From contig JAEUVV010000007.1 in assembly GCA_016786705.1 (NCBI GenBank), forward strand, positions 209,276 through 273,275: 64,000 nt of DNA, in the 5' to 3' direction. The translations under genes and the position numbers were made by a program. Shown here in pieces: positions 37,208 through 44,734 of this stretch (positions are counted from its first letter, which is position 1; each line of letters starts with the position of its first letter). The notes under the pieces were generated by a model. It saw only the letters and a program-made list of their open reading frames with translations, had not been told where the DNA came from and did no database searches. Origin of the DNA: Taibaiella sp. (GTDB taxonomy: Bacteria; Bacteroidota; Bacteroidia; Chitinophagales; Chitinophagaceae).

Positions 37208-37215
37208 TATTTTTG
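37208..37215 (+). promoter_or_regulatory. -7 box (TATTTTTG) of the CoA-transferase gene
   Basis: TATTTTTG fits TAnnTTTG and would give a leader of about 17 bases before the ATG at 37238. Together with the terminator behind the gene it marks a single-gene unit. Confidence 0.5.
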
Positions 37216-37237
37216 AGGCCGTAAAATAAAAAAACTA

Positions 37238-37936
37238 ATGGGTTTTAATAAAGTTGTTGCGAACGCGGAAGAAGCCGTAAAAGACATACAGGACGGCGCG
37301 GTATTAATGCTGGGTGGCTTTGGTTTATGCGGTTTACCTGAAAATTGTATCAGCGCGCTGATCAGTAAGGGCGTCAAAGACCTTACCTGTATTTCCAACA
37401 ATGCCGGTGTAGATGATTTTGGCATTGGCCTGATGCTGCAAACCAAGCAGGTAAAGAAAATGATCTCCAGCTATGTAGGGGAAAACGCGGAATTCGAACG
37501 CCAGCTGCTTAGTGGCGAACTGGAAGTAGAGCTGATCCCGCAAGGAACTTTAGCGACAAGATGCCTGGCTGCCGCTTATGGCATGCCGGCTATATTTACC
37601 CCTGCTGGTGTAGGTACGGAGATCGCGGAAGGTAAAGAAATGCGCAACTTCAACGGTAAAGACTACCTGATGGAAATGGCTTTCGACGCGGACTACGCTA
37701 TCGTAAAAGCCTGGAAAGGAGATACTGCAGGTAATATTATTTTCAACAAAACAGCCCGCAACTTTAACGAGATCATGGCTATGGCCGGTAAGATCACGAT
37801 TGTAGAGGTAGAAGAGCTGGTCCCGGCCGGCACTTTAGACCCTAACTTTATCCATGTACCGGGTATTTATGTACACCGTATTTTCCAGGGTAAAGATTAT
37901 GAAAAACGCATTGAGCAAAGAACAGTAGCTAAATAA
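37238..37936 (+). CDS. scoA: 3-oxoacid CoA-transferase, subunit A
   Basis: The 232-residue A subunit of succinyl-CoA:3-ketoacid CoA-transferase type enzymes, which move CoA between succinyl-CoA and acetoacetate or similar acids. It has the glycine-rich [16 protein letters not shown] motif, [41 protein letters not shown] and FNKTARNFN. The catalytic glutamate sits on subunit B, which is not in this window: a strong terminator follows at once and the next gene is a porin on the other strand. The enzyme needs scoB from elsewhere. Confidence 0.93.
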   Translation: MGFNKVVANAEEAVKDIQDGAVLMLGGFGLCGLPENCISALISKGVKDLTCISNNAGVDDFGIGLMLQTKQVKKMISSYVGENAEFERQLLSGELEVELIPQGTLATRCLAAAYGMPAIFTPAGVGTEIAEGKEMRNFNGKDYLMEMAFDADYAIVKAWKGDTAGNIIFNKTARNFNEIMAMAGKITIVEVEELVPAGTLDPNFIHVPGIYVHRIFQGKDYEKRIEQRTVAK

Positions 37937-37960
37937 TTCATTTAGCAGAGCTGTATAAAA

Positions 37961-37996
37961 AGAGAAAGCGCTTCAAATAATTGAAGCGCTTTCTCT
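37961..37996 (+). terminator. Terminator after scoA
   Basis: Perfect 16-bp stem (37961-37976 with 37981-37996), a four-base loop, and TTCT following on the plus strand. It lies 24 bases past the scoA stop and 22 bases before the stop of the porin gene on the other strand, so it may act both ways. Confidence 0.9.
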
Positions 37997-38018
37997 TTCT
38001 GGTAAATACAAGTTCAGG

Positions 38019-39248
38019 TTATATACCGATCTCGATCTGGAACCTGCCATACCAGGAATTTTTGGTCGTATTATTAAAATAGTCCTGTTTATTGTAAGTG
38101 AGCTCGCCCTGGATCTTAAAAGCATGTTCCCAGATATAGCGGGTAAGGCCAATGGTCATTTGCTGCGCATCCGGGCGGTATTGTTTGATTTTTTCATTCA
38201 CTTCCTGCCAGGAGTAGCGCCCTATGATCTCGTAGCCGTTCCTGAAGATGTAAGAGCTCTGGAGATCCATCCCCTGCCCGGCTACCACATAATTAATTTT
38301 AGTAGGATCGTCCGGGTTAACGGCAATAGGATTATCATCTCCTGCCGAACGGTTCATATAGGCCGCAAAGGCAGAAAAGCCATTGTACTTAAACATGGCG
38401 TCTGCCAGCAAAGTATAAATATCCTTTTTCTCGTACAGGTATTCGCCTAATTGCGCCGCGTTTCTCTTAGCTTTATTGTTGAACTGGTAAGCGGCAGATA
38501 CCATCAGCTTAGGGCTTGTTTCCCGCAGGATATCTCCTTCAAAATACTCCCCGTTCTTCTTAAAAGAACCTAATGGATACAACTCTACTTTTCCGGTATA
38601 AGCCAGGCCCATATCATCGTTTTTAGTAAAATTCCGGCCTTCGCCCTGGGAAATAGCCCCTTTGAAATTATAAGAAAACCGATCTCTGCGCTGGTTGATA
38701 TAATTGACCTGCACCCCGAAGTCACGGTCAATATTGAAGGTGGCATTATTAATCGTCCGGTCGGTTAACTGCAGGGCTCCTGAGGAGTTGACCCGCTGGC
38801 GGTTACCCGGCAATTTGGTCTGGCCGAACCCGATCGACCAGTGTGTATTGATGCTGTAAAACACAACAGCGTCGCGTATTATTTGCAGGTTTTCACCGTC
38901 CTCTACCGCTCCGCCGAGATCTCCGGGTGCAAAGCTTAGTTGCAGGGCATAGGTAAACCTGGGGTTACCTACATAACCATCAAAGCGCAAACGTGTTCTT
39001 CTCACACCTCCATCAATCACACCGTCTTTCCCCTCTTCTTGATTAAAAGAACCGCGCGACTGTATCCGGAACCTGATATTCATCTGGTAGATACTATCGG
39101 GGGACGTAAAGCCCAAACCTTTACCATAACTGTAGTAAGGCAGGGAATAAATTCTCTGTTCTAAATCTCTATTGGTTAACGTGTCTTTCTGAGCATTTGC
39201 GGTAAGTGCAAGCAGGGACAAGCTTATGGGTAGTAAAATTCTTTTCAA
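38019..39248 (-). CDS. Phosphate-selective porin O/P-like outer-membrane channel (TTG start)
   Basis: A 409-residue outer-membrane barrel. A signal peptide (RILLPISLSLLALTANAQ) follows a TTG start at 39248; the next in-frame Met is well inside the mature protein, so TTG is needed. The mature sequence matches the porin O/P family: GVRRTRLRFDGYVGNPRFTYALQLSFAPGD, SIGFGQTKLPGNRQRVNSSGALQLTDR, then repeated strands ending IQGELTYNKQ ... GRFQIEIGI with an aromatic-rich last strand. It should pass phosphate or other anions; selectivity is family knowledge, not seen. A clean promoter lies upstream. Confidence 0.83.
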   Translation of the reverse strand: MKRILLPISLSLLALTANAQKDTLTNRDLEQRIYSLPYYSYGKGLGFTSPDSIYQMNIRFRIQSRGSFNQEEGKDGVIDGGVRRTRLRFDGYVGNPRFTYALQLSFAPGDLGGAVEDGENLQIIRDAVVFYSINTHWSIGFGQTKLPGNRQRVNSSGALQLTDRTINNATFNIDRDFGVQVNYINQRRDRFSYNFKGAISQGEGRNFTKNDDMGLAYTGKVELYPLGSFKKNGEYFEGDILRETSPKLMVSAAYQFNNKAKRNAAQLGEYLYEKKDIYTLLADAMFKYNGFSAFAAYMNRSAGDDNPIAVNPDDPTKINYVVAGQGMDLQSSYIFRNGYEIIGRYSWQEVNEKIKQYRPDAQQMTIGLTRYIWEHAFKIQGELTYNKQDYFNNTTKNSWYGRFQIEIGI

Positions 39249-39274
39249 AATTATATCGGGTTAAAATCCGGATG

Positions 39275-39304
39275 CAAAATTAACTTGTAGCCGCTCCAAA
39301 CCAA
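39275..39304 (-). promoter_or_regulatory. Promoter of the porin gene
   Basis: On the minus strand, TTG (39302-39304), a 19-base spacer and TAATTTTG (39275-39282) match the Bacteroidota consensus exactly. The leader to the TTG start at 39248 would be about 20 bases. A second TAATTTTG at 39246-39253 overlaps the start codon and is taken as chance. Confidence 0.8.
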
Positions 39305-39365
39305 TAAAAATAACACAAACTTAATAATTTATTAATATTAGCCACTGCAGGACCAGCTTGTCACC

Positions 39366-40019
39366 CTAACGCTGCTTACCGCTAAGCATAGGCACAAAAT
39401 GCGCTTTACCCACGATCTCTTCCGTGTACCCGTTTGATGTCTTTACGATCTTTTTCATTTGCTGCTCTTCATCCCCTACAGGAATGATCATGATACCGCC
39501 TTCTTTCATTTGCTGGATCAGCTTCCCGGGTACATAGGGCGCCGCGGCAGTAACAATTACTTTATCAAAAGGCGCGAATGAAGGCAGGCCTTCAAAACCA
39601 TCGCCATAGAAGCGTTTAATACCATTCAGGGTTTTTAAATAGGCAAAGTTATTCATTTGCTTATAGAGCTCATGCTGGCGCTCGATAGAAAACACTTTGG
39701 CCTTCAATACAGCCAGTACCGCAGCCTGGTAGCCACTACCCGTACCTACTTCCAATACTTTCTCATAGGGTTTTACCTCCAGCAATTGCGACTGCAGGGC
39801 TACGGTATAGGGATGGGAAATAGTTTGCCCGGCAGCGATGGGAAAAGCCCGGTTTTCATAGGCCAGGCGCTCCAATGCAGTATCCAGGAAAAAATGGCGG
39901 GGAACTGTATTAATTGCATTCAATACCGTTTCATTGGTAATCCCTAATGTTCTTAATTCATCGACGAGTTTTTGTCTTAATCCTTTGTGTAAATAAGTAT
40001 CTAAAAGAGGCTCTTGCAT
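39366..40019 (-). CDS. pcm: Protein-L-isoaspartate O-methyltransferase
   Basis: A 217-residue SAM-dependent repair enzyme that methylates isoaspartyl residues formed by ageing. It has FPIAAGQTISHPYTVALQSQLL (active-site region with the S-H-P), motif I VLEVGTGSGYQAAVLA, acidic motif VFSIERQHEL, and motif II DKVIVTAAAPYVPG. Length is normal. The ATG at 40019 (MQEPLLD) is preferred, since the 20 residues upstream are unlike the family and overlap a TATCTTTG box that would leave almost no leader. Confidence 0.94.
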   Translation of the reverse strand: MQEPLLDTYLHKGLRQKLVDELRTLGITNETVLNAINTVPRHFFLDTALERLAYENRAFPIAAGQTISHPYTVALQSQLLEVKPYEKVLEVGTGSGYQAAVLAVLKAKVFSIERQHELYKQMNNFAYLKTLNGIKRFYGDGFEGLPSFAPFDKVIVTAAAPYVPGKLIQQMKEGGIMIIPVGDEEQQMKKIVKTSNGYTEEIVGKAHFVPMLSGKQR

Positions 40020-40023
40020 AGGG

Positions 40024-40031
40024 CAAAGATA
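40024..40031 (-). promoter_or_regulatory. Possible -7 box (TATCTTTG) right at pcm
   Basis: TATCTTTG on the minus strand ends four bases before the pcm ATG. If used, the start point would be at or next to the AUG, giving a leaderless or near-leaderless mRNA. No -33 TTG at the normal distance supports it. Confidence 0.35.
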
Positions 40032-40072
40032 CATTATGCGGGAGGTAAATGCGGCGCTTGTGGAAAACAAAA

Positions 40073-40100
40073 AAGCCATTCCGTAAAAATGGAATGGCTT
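40073..40100 (-). terminator. Terminator of the cold-shock gene
   Basis: Stem AAGCCATTCC/GGAATGGCTT (40073-40082 with 40091-40100) and six T on the minus strand (A-run at 40069-40074). It lies 17 bases past the csp stop. Confidence 0.85.
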
Positions 40101-40117
40101 CTAGGTAAAAAATATAA

Positions 40118-40324
40118 TTAACGTACTAGTTTTACATTTATCGCATTGATACCTTTACGACCTTGTTGTGTTTCATATTCAACTACGTCGTTTTCTTTAA
40201 CTTCGTCGATCAATCCACTTACGTGAACAAATACATCTTCACTGCTGTTTTGTGCCTTGATAAATCCGAAGCCTTTTTCGGCGTTAAAGAACTTTACAGT
40301 TCCTTGCAACTTTTGGTTTTCCAC
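40118..40324 (-). CDS. Cold-shock domain protein
   Basis: A small single-stranded nucleic-acid-binding protein of 63-68 residues. RNP1 KGFGFIKA and RNP2 DVFVHVSGL are intact within the cold-shock beta barrel (GTVKFFNAEKGFGFI ... VEYETQQGRKGINAINVKLV). No ATG is present. Candidate starts are GTG at 40324 (68 residues) and TTG at 40309 (63 residues, the usual family length, starting before QGTVKFF). An open frame to 40357 begins inside a -7 box and is not used. It acts as an RNA chaperone and may be cold- or growth-phase-controlled. Confidence 0.92.
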   Translation of the reverse strand: MENQKLQGTVKFFNAEKGFGFIKAQNSSEDVFVHVSGLIDEVKENDVVEYETQQGRKGINAINVKLVR

Positions 40325-40354
40325 TTTTATAAATTTTAATTGATAATGATACTG

Positions 40355-40362
40355 CAAACATA
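40355..40362 (-). promoter_or_regulatory. -7 box (TATGTTTG) of the cold-shock gene
   Basis: TATGTTTG on the minus strand fits TAnnTTTG and lies 30 bases before the GTG at 40324. No -33 TTG at the usual spacing. It sets the upper limit for the start codon of the cold-shock gene. Confidence 0.5.
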
Positions 40363-40416
40363 AAGCATATTATATTATAATTCTTCTTTTTAGCAATATT
40401 TATAAAAATTCTACAC

Positions 40417-41505
40417 TTAATTGACGAATGGCATTTTAACCACTTTTGCTTTAATCGCCTTATCTCTTACCGATACAAATACTTCAGCACCTTCTACCGC
40501 GTTTTCTTTATTCAGGTAAGCGATACCTATCGCTTTATTCAAGGTAGGAGATTGGGTACCGGAAGTTATGACCCCGATCGCGTTACCTGCAGCATCCTGC
40601 AAAGTATAGCCCTGGCGCGGGATACCTCTTTCTTCCATTTCAATACCTACCAGCTTACGCTTTACACCTTCCTCTTTTACTTTAGCCGCAAGTTCTTTAC
40701 CGATAAAGTCTTTAGTGAACTTCGTGATCCATCCCAGTCCGGCCTCAATTGGAGAAGTGGTATCGTCGATCTCATGACCATACAGGCAATAGCCTTTTTC
40801 TAATCTCAGCGTATCTCTTGCTCCTAAGCCTATTGGTTTTAATCCTTTCGGCGCGCCTACTTCAAAGATCGCGTCCCAGATTTTACGGGCATTTTCAGGG
40901 GTATCCTGGATATAGATCTCTACGCCACCAGAACCGGTATAACCAGTAGCGCTGATGATCACATCAGGCACACCGGCAAAAGTACCTACGGTGAAGGTAT
41001 AATATTTGAGGTTGGCCAATTCCACATCGGTCAGGCTTTGGATAATCTCGTTTGCCTTAGGGCCCTGGATCGCCAATTGAGCTACCTTATCAGAAATATT
41101 TTCAATAACTGCGTTATTGGTATTGTGCTTCACCACCCAGTTCCAGTCTTTTTCGATATTAGCGGCATTCACTACTAGTAAATATTTTTCGTTCGGCTCA
41201 AAACAATAAACGATCAGGTCATCCACTACTCCGCCGGTTTCGTTCGGGAAGCAGGTATATTGCGCTTTCCCGGCCTCAAGTTTGGCCGCGTCATTACTAC
41301 AGATTCTTTGGATCAGTTCCAATGCATGGGGACCGCTGATCATAAACTCACCCATATGACTCACATCAAATACCCCGGCATTATTGCGCACAGTCGCGTG
41401 CTCTTCATTAATGCTGGTATAGGAAATGGGCATGTTATAGCCTGCAAATTCGGCCATTTTTGCACCTAAAGCGATGTGCTTCTCTGTAAATGGAGTTGTT
41501 TTCAT
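40417..41505 (-). CDS. gcvT: Glycine cleavage system aminomethyltransferase (T protein)
   Basis: A 362-residue enzyme that moves the methylene group from the aminomethyl-lipoyl H protein to tetrahydrofolate and frees ammonia. It has [17 protein letters not shown] near the start, [22 protein letters not shown] with the catalytic Asp, [27 protein letters not shown], and the C-terminal domain [19 protein letters not shown]. Length is standard. The other glycine cleavage genes (gcvH, gcvP) are not in this window, as is usual in Bacteroidota. Confidence 0.97.
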   Translation of the reverse strand: MKTTPFTEKHIALGAKMAEFAGYNMPISYTSINEEHATVRNNAGVFDVSHMGEFMISGPHALELIQRICSNDAAKLEAGKAQYTCFPNETGGVVDDLIVYCFEPNEKYLLVVNAANIEKDWNWVVKHNTNNAVIENISDKVAQLAIQGPKANEIIQSLTDVELANLKYYTFTVGTFAGVPDVIISATGYTGSGGVEIYIQDTPENARKIWDAIFEVGAPKGLKPIGLGARDTLRLEKGYCLYGHEIDDTTSPIEAGLGWITKFTKDFIGKELAAKVKEEGVKRKLVGIEMEERGIPRQGYTLQDAAGNAIGVITSGTQSPTLNKAIGIAYLNKENAVEGAEVFVSVRDKAIKAKVVKMPFVN

Positions 41506-41572
41506 TATGGAAAAGAATTATGTTTTAAAATTCTGGCAAATATAAGGATTTCATCGCTTGCAGCGATACCCC

Positions 41573-42757
41573 TTAATTATTGGCTTTGCGGTATTTATTC
41601 AGCAATAAAATACTGATGAAGTAACTGAGCAGTCCCATGACGATCGCTAAAACCGTTCCGCCGAAGAAAAAAGAGAAACCGGCTTCTTTAAAATCATCCA
41701 GGCTCATCAGTTTAGGGTTCAGGTGCCAGTCTTCATAGCCCAGCAGCCACTTACCACAAAACAGGCTCAAGGCCCACCATATCGGCGTAATCGGGAATAC
41801 ACTGATGTTAGCCGCGATCAGGAACAGGGTTTTGTTCAGCCTTAAAGCTATAGCGGAGGGAATGCCTACCAGCAGCTGGAATCCCCAGATCGGCACTATG
41901 CCCATAAAGACCCCGAAAGCGATACTGGTAGCTTTCCTTACATTAGTTTCGTCCGGTCTTTGCAGCGCTACGCGGTAGAGTTCTTTCCACCCTTCTTTAG
42001 TGAACAGTTTTTTAATAAAGTTTCTCGGGTGAATATACAGCAGGGCCGTAAAGGTGAGAAAAGTGTTCAGGATACTGATCCGGGTAAAGTCTTTAAAAGG
42101 CCTGAAATGCGATACCCGCTCGCCCGGGGGTGGATAATATACTTTTACAGGAATGTAGGTGACCGGTACATTGCGCCAGGCAATTCTTACCGGGGCTTCA
42201 ATTTCCAGTTCATACTTCCGGGTAAAGTACTTCATAGTTCCGGCATGCTTTAAGGGATATACCCGGTAGCCCGATTGTGTATCCGGCAGGCGTATGCCTG
42301 TTTCTACCCAGAACCAGAAATTAGAGAACTTATTACCGAAGCTGCTTTTGCCCGGCACATGTTCCTGGTCCATATTGCGGGCCCCGATAATCAACGCTCC
42401 CGGTTGGGCGGCGATAGCCTCAATGAAAGCCGGCAGATCAGATGGGTAATGCTGCCCGTCACTGTCTATAGTGATGGCATAGTCATACCCTAATTCAAGC
42501 GCTTTTCTAAAACCGACTTTAAGCGCATGGCCTTTACCGCGATTAGGCTGGTAAGAGAGGATATGCAGGTGGCTGAAGGATTTCAGGAGCTCTGGTGTGC
42601 TATCTGTAGCGCCATCATTGACCACAAGAATATTTCGCGTATATTGTTGTATATCATCCAGTACCTGCGCCAATGTCTGTTCATTGTTGTAGGTAGGTAC
42701 CAGTACGCATACGCGCAGGGTATCAAACTGTTGTGCTATAGAACCGGGAATATTCAT
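41573..42757 (-). CDS. Glycosyltransferase family 2 fused to DUF2062
   Basis: A 394-residue bipartite protein from the ATG at 42757. Residues about 15-235 form a GT-A glycosyltransferase 2 domain: VCVLVPTYNNEQTLAQVLDDI, VVNDGATDSTPELL, and the D-x-D-like ITIDSDGQHYPSDLPAF. Residues about 260-385 are a DUF2062 membrane module with about three helices (SIAFGVFMGIVPIWGFQLLVG, ISVFPITPIWWALSLFCG). Such fusions likely work at the inner membrane on a lipid-linked or envelope glycan; DPM1-type dolichol-phosphate mannose synthases share the first domain. Donor and acceptor are unknown. It diverges from the tRNA. Confidence 0.88.
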   Translation of the reverse strand: MNIPGSIAQQFDTLRVCVLVPTYNNEQTLAQVLDDIQQYTRNILVVNDGATDSTPELLKSFSHLHILSYQPNRGKGHALKVGFRKALELGYDYAITIDSDGQHYPSDLPAFIEAIAAQPGALIIGARNMDQEHVPGKSSFGNKFSNFWFWVETGIRLPDTQSGYRVYPLKHAGTMKYFTRKYELEIEAPVRIAWRNVPVTYIPVKVYYPPPGERVSHFRPFKDFTRISILNTFLTFTALLYIHPRNFIKKLFTKEGWKELYRVALQRPDETNVRKATSIAFGVFMGIVPIWGFQLLVGIPSAIALRLNKTLFLIAANISVFPITPIWWALSLFCGKWLLGYEDWHLNPKLMSLDDFKEAGFSFFFGGTVLAIVMGLLSYFISILLLNKYRKANN

Positions 42758-42863
42758 TTGTGGTGCAAAGATTATTCCTTTTGATGGAATTAAAAACTTT
42801 TTATTACATTTGCGTTCCATTTCAGAGCGAAAGTTGGGAAGTTTATCGCTTTGAAAAAAAATT

Positions 42864-42937
42864 CGGGACGTAGCGCAGCCCGGTAGCGCACTTGCATGGG
42901 GTGCAAGGGGTCACTGGTTCGAATCCAGTCGTCCCGA
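42864..42937 (+). tRNA. tRNA-Pro (anticodon GGG)
   Basis: A complete cloverleaf of 74 bases: acceptor CGGGACG/CGTCCCG, D arm GCGC-AGCCCGGTA-GCGC, anticodon stem CTTGC/GCAAG with loop ATGGGGT (anticodon GGG at 42898-42900), T arm ACTGG-TTCGAAT-CCAGT, and discriminator A. CCA is not encoded. G37 after the anticodon fits proline tRNAs. It reads CCC and, by wobble, CCU codons. Confidence 0.95.
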
Positions 42938-42946
42938 CTGGGAGAT

Positions 42947-42974
42947 AAGGTACTTATGGTTTCATAAGTGCCTT
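42947..42974 (+). terminator. Terminator of the tRNA-Pro gene
   Basis: Twelve-base stem AAGGTACTTATG with CATAAGTGCCTT (42947-42958 with 42963-42974, one G-U-type mismatch) and a U-run directly after. Confidence 0.85.
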
Positions 42975-43042
42975 TTTTTATGGAATAAGGGCCAGGAAAG
43001 TTAAGGTTTAAGGTATTTTCGTATTCCAATGCTTGTAATTTG

Positions 43043-43075
43043 GTAAGTGATACAGCGCTCCGTTGTATCGCTTAC
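43043..43075. repeat. Inverted repeat between tRNA and IS element
   Basis: GTAAGTGATACA (43043-43054) pairs with TGTATCGCTTAC (43064-43075), with one T-G pair and a nine-base loop. There is no T-run, so it is not a terminator. The rest of the stretch from 42980 to 43197 holds no gene that can be supported. Confidence 0.5.
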
Positions 43076-43276
43076 ATGGCCCCGGCATTAGCATGCTGAA
43101 AGGGATAGTTTTGCGTCCTTATTTTTTGGGCGCCTTTTCCGGCTGTTCACTTGTAGTCCTAGCATAAAGAAAGCGATTAAGCTAATTACCTGTAAGTAAG
43201 TGTATTTCTTAATCAAACTATTGTGCTGCGGGCTACCGCTGCCATCCGGGGCGCGGTGCAGCTTAAGTACTTTTAT

Positions 43277-43939
43277 TTAGCTAAAGAAATAGATCATTAA
43301 GCAGGCATGCAGCATGACCATATTTTTGGAAAAACATATCGTTCTTCTGCTTAATCTCTTGAGATGGGTTCTTAGTGTAAGGTTCTTACGTTCTATATGA
43401 TTGGTTCCTCTGTATTTTGTTGAATGAATACTATTCGGTAGCAAAGATCTGTAAAAAGATCTGTAATTGGGAAGTTTATCGGTAAATACTTTTACAGCTT
43501 TCGATAAAATTAATGTGTCGGTTACTTTCTTTAATGTGCTATTGGTTCTGCTGCCAATCGTAAAGTCTACGACCTGCTTTGTGTCTTTTCTGATCGCATA
43601 AACTATCCAACGCTTTCTGCTTTTGCGCTTCACAAAAGTACACAGCTCGTCCATTTCATATTCTTTGCCAAAAGAGATTAATGGTTTCTTCAATTGCTTT
43701 GCGATAGCTTTTATTTTTCGTAAAACCGTTACGGCTGAAATCCTAAGTATTCTGCCAATACTTCTTATACCGCAGCCTTCTTTCAATAGGCTTGTTACTT
43801 TTTCAGCAATAGACTGTTTACATGCATTAAGTGTATAAACTTTGGAATGAGTTCTTTTGCACGATTTACAACGATATCTTTTATTACCGCTGCTACTTGA
43901 ACCATGATTAATACAATGAGAAAAACAATAAGGACACAT
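43277..43939 (-). CDS. IS1-family transposase
   Basis: A 220-residue transposase in one open frame, with the InsA-like zinc finger and InsB-like catalytic part fused, so no frameshift is needed. The N-terminal CPYC ... CKSC finger (residues 2-27) and helix-turn-helix (GIRSIGRILRISAVTVLRKI, 57-76) precede the DDE core: D97 in EYEMDELCTFVKRK, D154 in KVFTDKLPNY and E183 in NHIERKNLTLRTHLKRL. All three acidic residues and the final helices are present, so the gene looks intact. It starts at the ATG at 43939. Confidence 0.92.
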   Translation of the reverse strand: MCPYCFSHCINHGSSSSGNKRYRCKSCKRTHSKVYTLNACKQSIAEKVTSLLKEGCGIRSIGRILRISAVTVLRKIKAIAKQLKKPLISFGKEYEMDELCTFVKRKSRKRWIVYAIRKDTKQVVDFTIGSRTNSTLKKVTDTLILSKAVKVFTDKLPNYRSFYRSLLPNSIHSTKYRGTNHIERKNLTLRTHLKRLSRRTICFSKNMVMLHACLMIYFFS

Positions 43940-43952
43940 AATACATTTTCAT

Positions 43953-43974
43953 AAAACAACAAAGTGAATACACT
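43953..43974 (+). repeat. 22-bp direct repeat, copy 1 (IS end)
   Basis: AAAACAACAAAGTGAATACACT lies at the right end of the IS element and overlaps its terminal repeat. An identical copy lies 156 bp further on at 44109-44130. Confidence 0.85.
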
Positions 43975-44019
43975 TGGAACTTATTGATGCATTTTAAGCT
44001 CCATTAATCCCCTAAAAAT

Positions 44020-44049
44020 AAAGCAGGCAACCCGGAGATTGCCTGCTTT
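44020..44049. terminator. Hairpin terminator between the repeat copies
   Basis: Perfect 11-bp stem AAAGCAGGCAA/TTGCCTGCTTT (44020-44030 with 44039-44049) with an eight-base loop, a T-run after it and an A-run before it. It can stop the toxin-immunity transcript on the minus strand before it enters the IS element. Confidence 0.8.
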
Positions 44050-44108
44050 TCTCAATTTTTAAAATTAGAAACTACTGATTTTACAATGTTTTAAAGCGTA
44101 TTTTTTGC

Positions 44109-44130
44109 AAAACAACAAAGTGAATACACT
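44109..44130 (+). repeat. 22-bp direct repeat, copy 2
   Basis: Identical to the IS-end repeat at 43953-43974. It is followed by a 10-bp tandem (TACACTACCC at 44125-44134 and 44141-44150) that runs into the stop codon of the immunity gene. It reads like the leftover end of a second or earlier IS copy. Confidence 0.85.
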
Positions 44131-44144
44131 ACCCTTTTGATACA

Positions 44145-44732
44145 CTACCCGTTTCCCCCATTACCACCCCACAGATAGACTTTTACAATTTCATAACTTA
44201 TTCCATAAGCGGTTTCAAACAAACTATTCCGATCTTGATTGTAATATTCATTTCGTGTTTGTAAAAATATTTCTGCAACAGAAAGATTGACAAAAAGACC
44301 GTAGTTATTCAATTCATTACAAAATTTCAACTTACTGTTTTCTTGCTCCAATAAATCGTCAATTATACTTACCTCATTAAATAATGATGAATAAAAATAC
44401 TCCTCTAAATATTTAGATTCCTTAAGACAAACTACATCATAACCAATAAATGCAAACCCTAAGTCTCCAGAAATACTTATATTATCTAAGAGATTTGTAT
44501 CAAAATACAGTATTGAATAATGATTCTTAGATATTATATTTATCCAGTTATAATACTTCAAAAGGTTTTTAAATTCACCACTATAATGGCAATAAATATA
44601 CTCATCTATTTCTATCTTAAATTGTGGATTCAATATATTCCATTTGGGTAAATAATCCATCCAGTCTTGCTCTGATTTATCTAGCCCTAAGTACTTTTCT
44701 TCTTTTTTGACTCTTAATACGTAGCCTCTCAT
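44145..44732 (-). CDS. Probable immunity protein for the RHS toxin
   Basis: A 195-residue acidic, soluble protein with no signal peptide, so it should act in the cytoplasm. It begins at the ATG at 44732, five bases past the first base of the RHS stop, in the cassette position of immunity genes of polymorphic toxins. It has many Tyr, Asn, Asp and Ile residues (DKSEQDWMDYLPKW, YNWINIISKNHYSILYFDTN) and no recognised immunity family. The base composition is very low in G+C (14 of 60 at 44461-44520 by hand count) against the RHS shell region (37 of 60 at 46381-46440), a sign of separate origin. The C-terminus GGNGGNG runs into repeat debris, so its last residues may not be original. Confidence 0.65.
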   Translation of the reverse strand: MRGYVLRVKKEEKYLGLDKSEQDWMDYLPKWNILNPQFKIEIDEYIYCHYSGEFKNLLKYYNWINIISKNHYSILYFDTNLLDNISISGDLGFAFIGYDVVCLKESKYLEEYFYSSLFNEVSIIDDLLEQENSKLKFCNELNNYGLFVNLSVAEIFLQTRNEYYNQDRNSLFETAYGISYEIVKVYLWGGNGGNG

Positions 44733-44734
44733 TA

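Larger units (their letters stand above)
43198..43975 (-). mobile_element. IS1-family insertion sequence, approximate ends
   Basis: An element of about 778 bp, the size of IS1, around a single transposase gene. Short inverted ends AAGTGTATT (43198-43206) and AATACACTT (43967-43975) fit as the terminal repeats, with weaker matching further in. No 8-9-bp target duplication is visible next to these ends, so they may be off by some bases or the insertion is old. A short stem pair (GCTGC/GCAGC around ACCGC/GCGGT, 43225-43262) lies between the gene and the left end. The ends are inferred. Confidence 0.6.

Noticed and set aside
42864..42937. tRNA-Pro as the attachment site of an island with the RHS operon
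   Set aside because: No integrase and no copy of the tRNA 3' end is seen in the window; the far end lies outside it, so this stays open but unsupported.
42790..43029. 79-codon open frame on the minus strand across the tRNA
   Set aside because: It overlaps tRNA-Pro and its terminator on the opposite strand.
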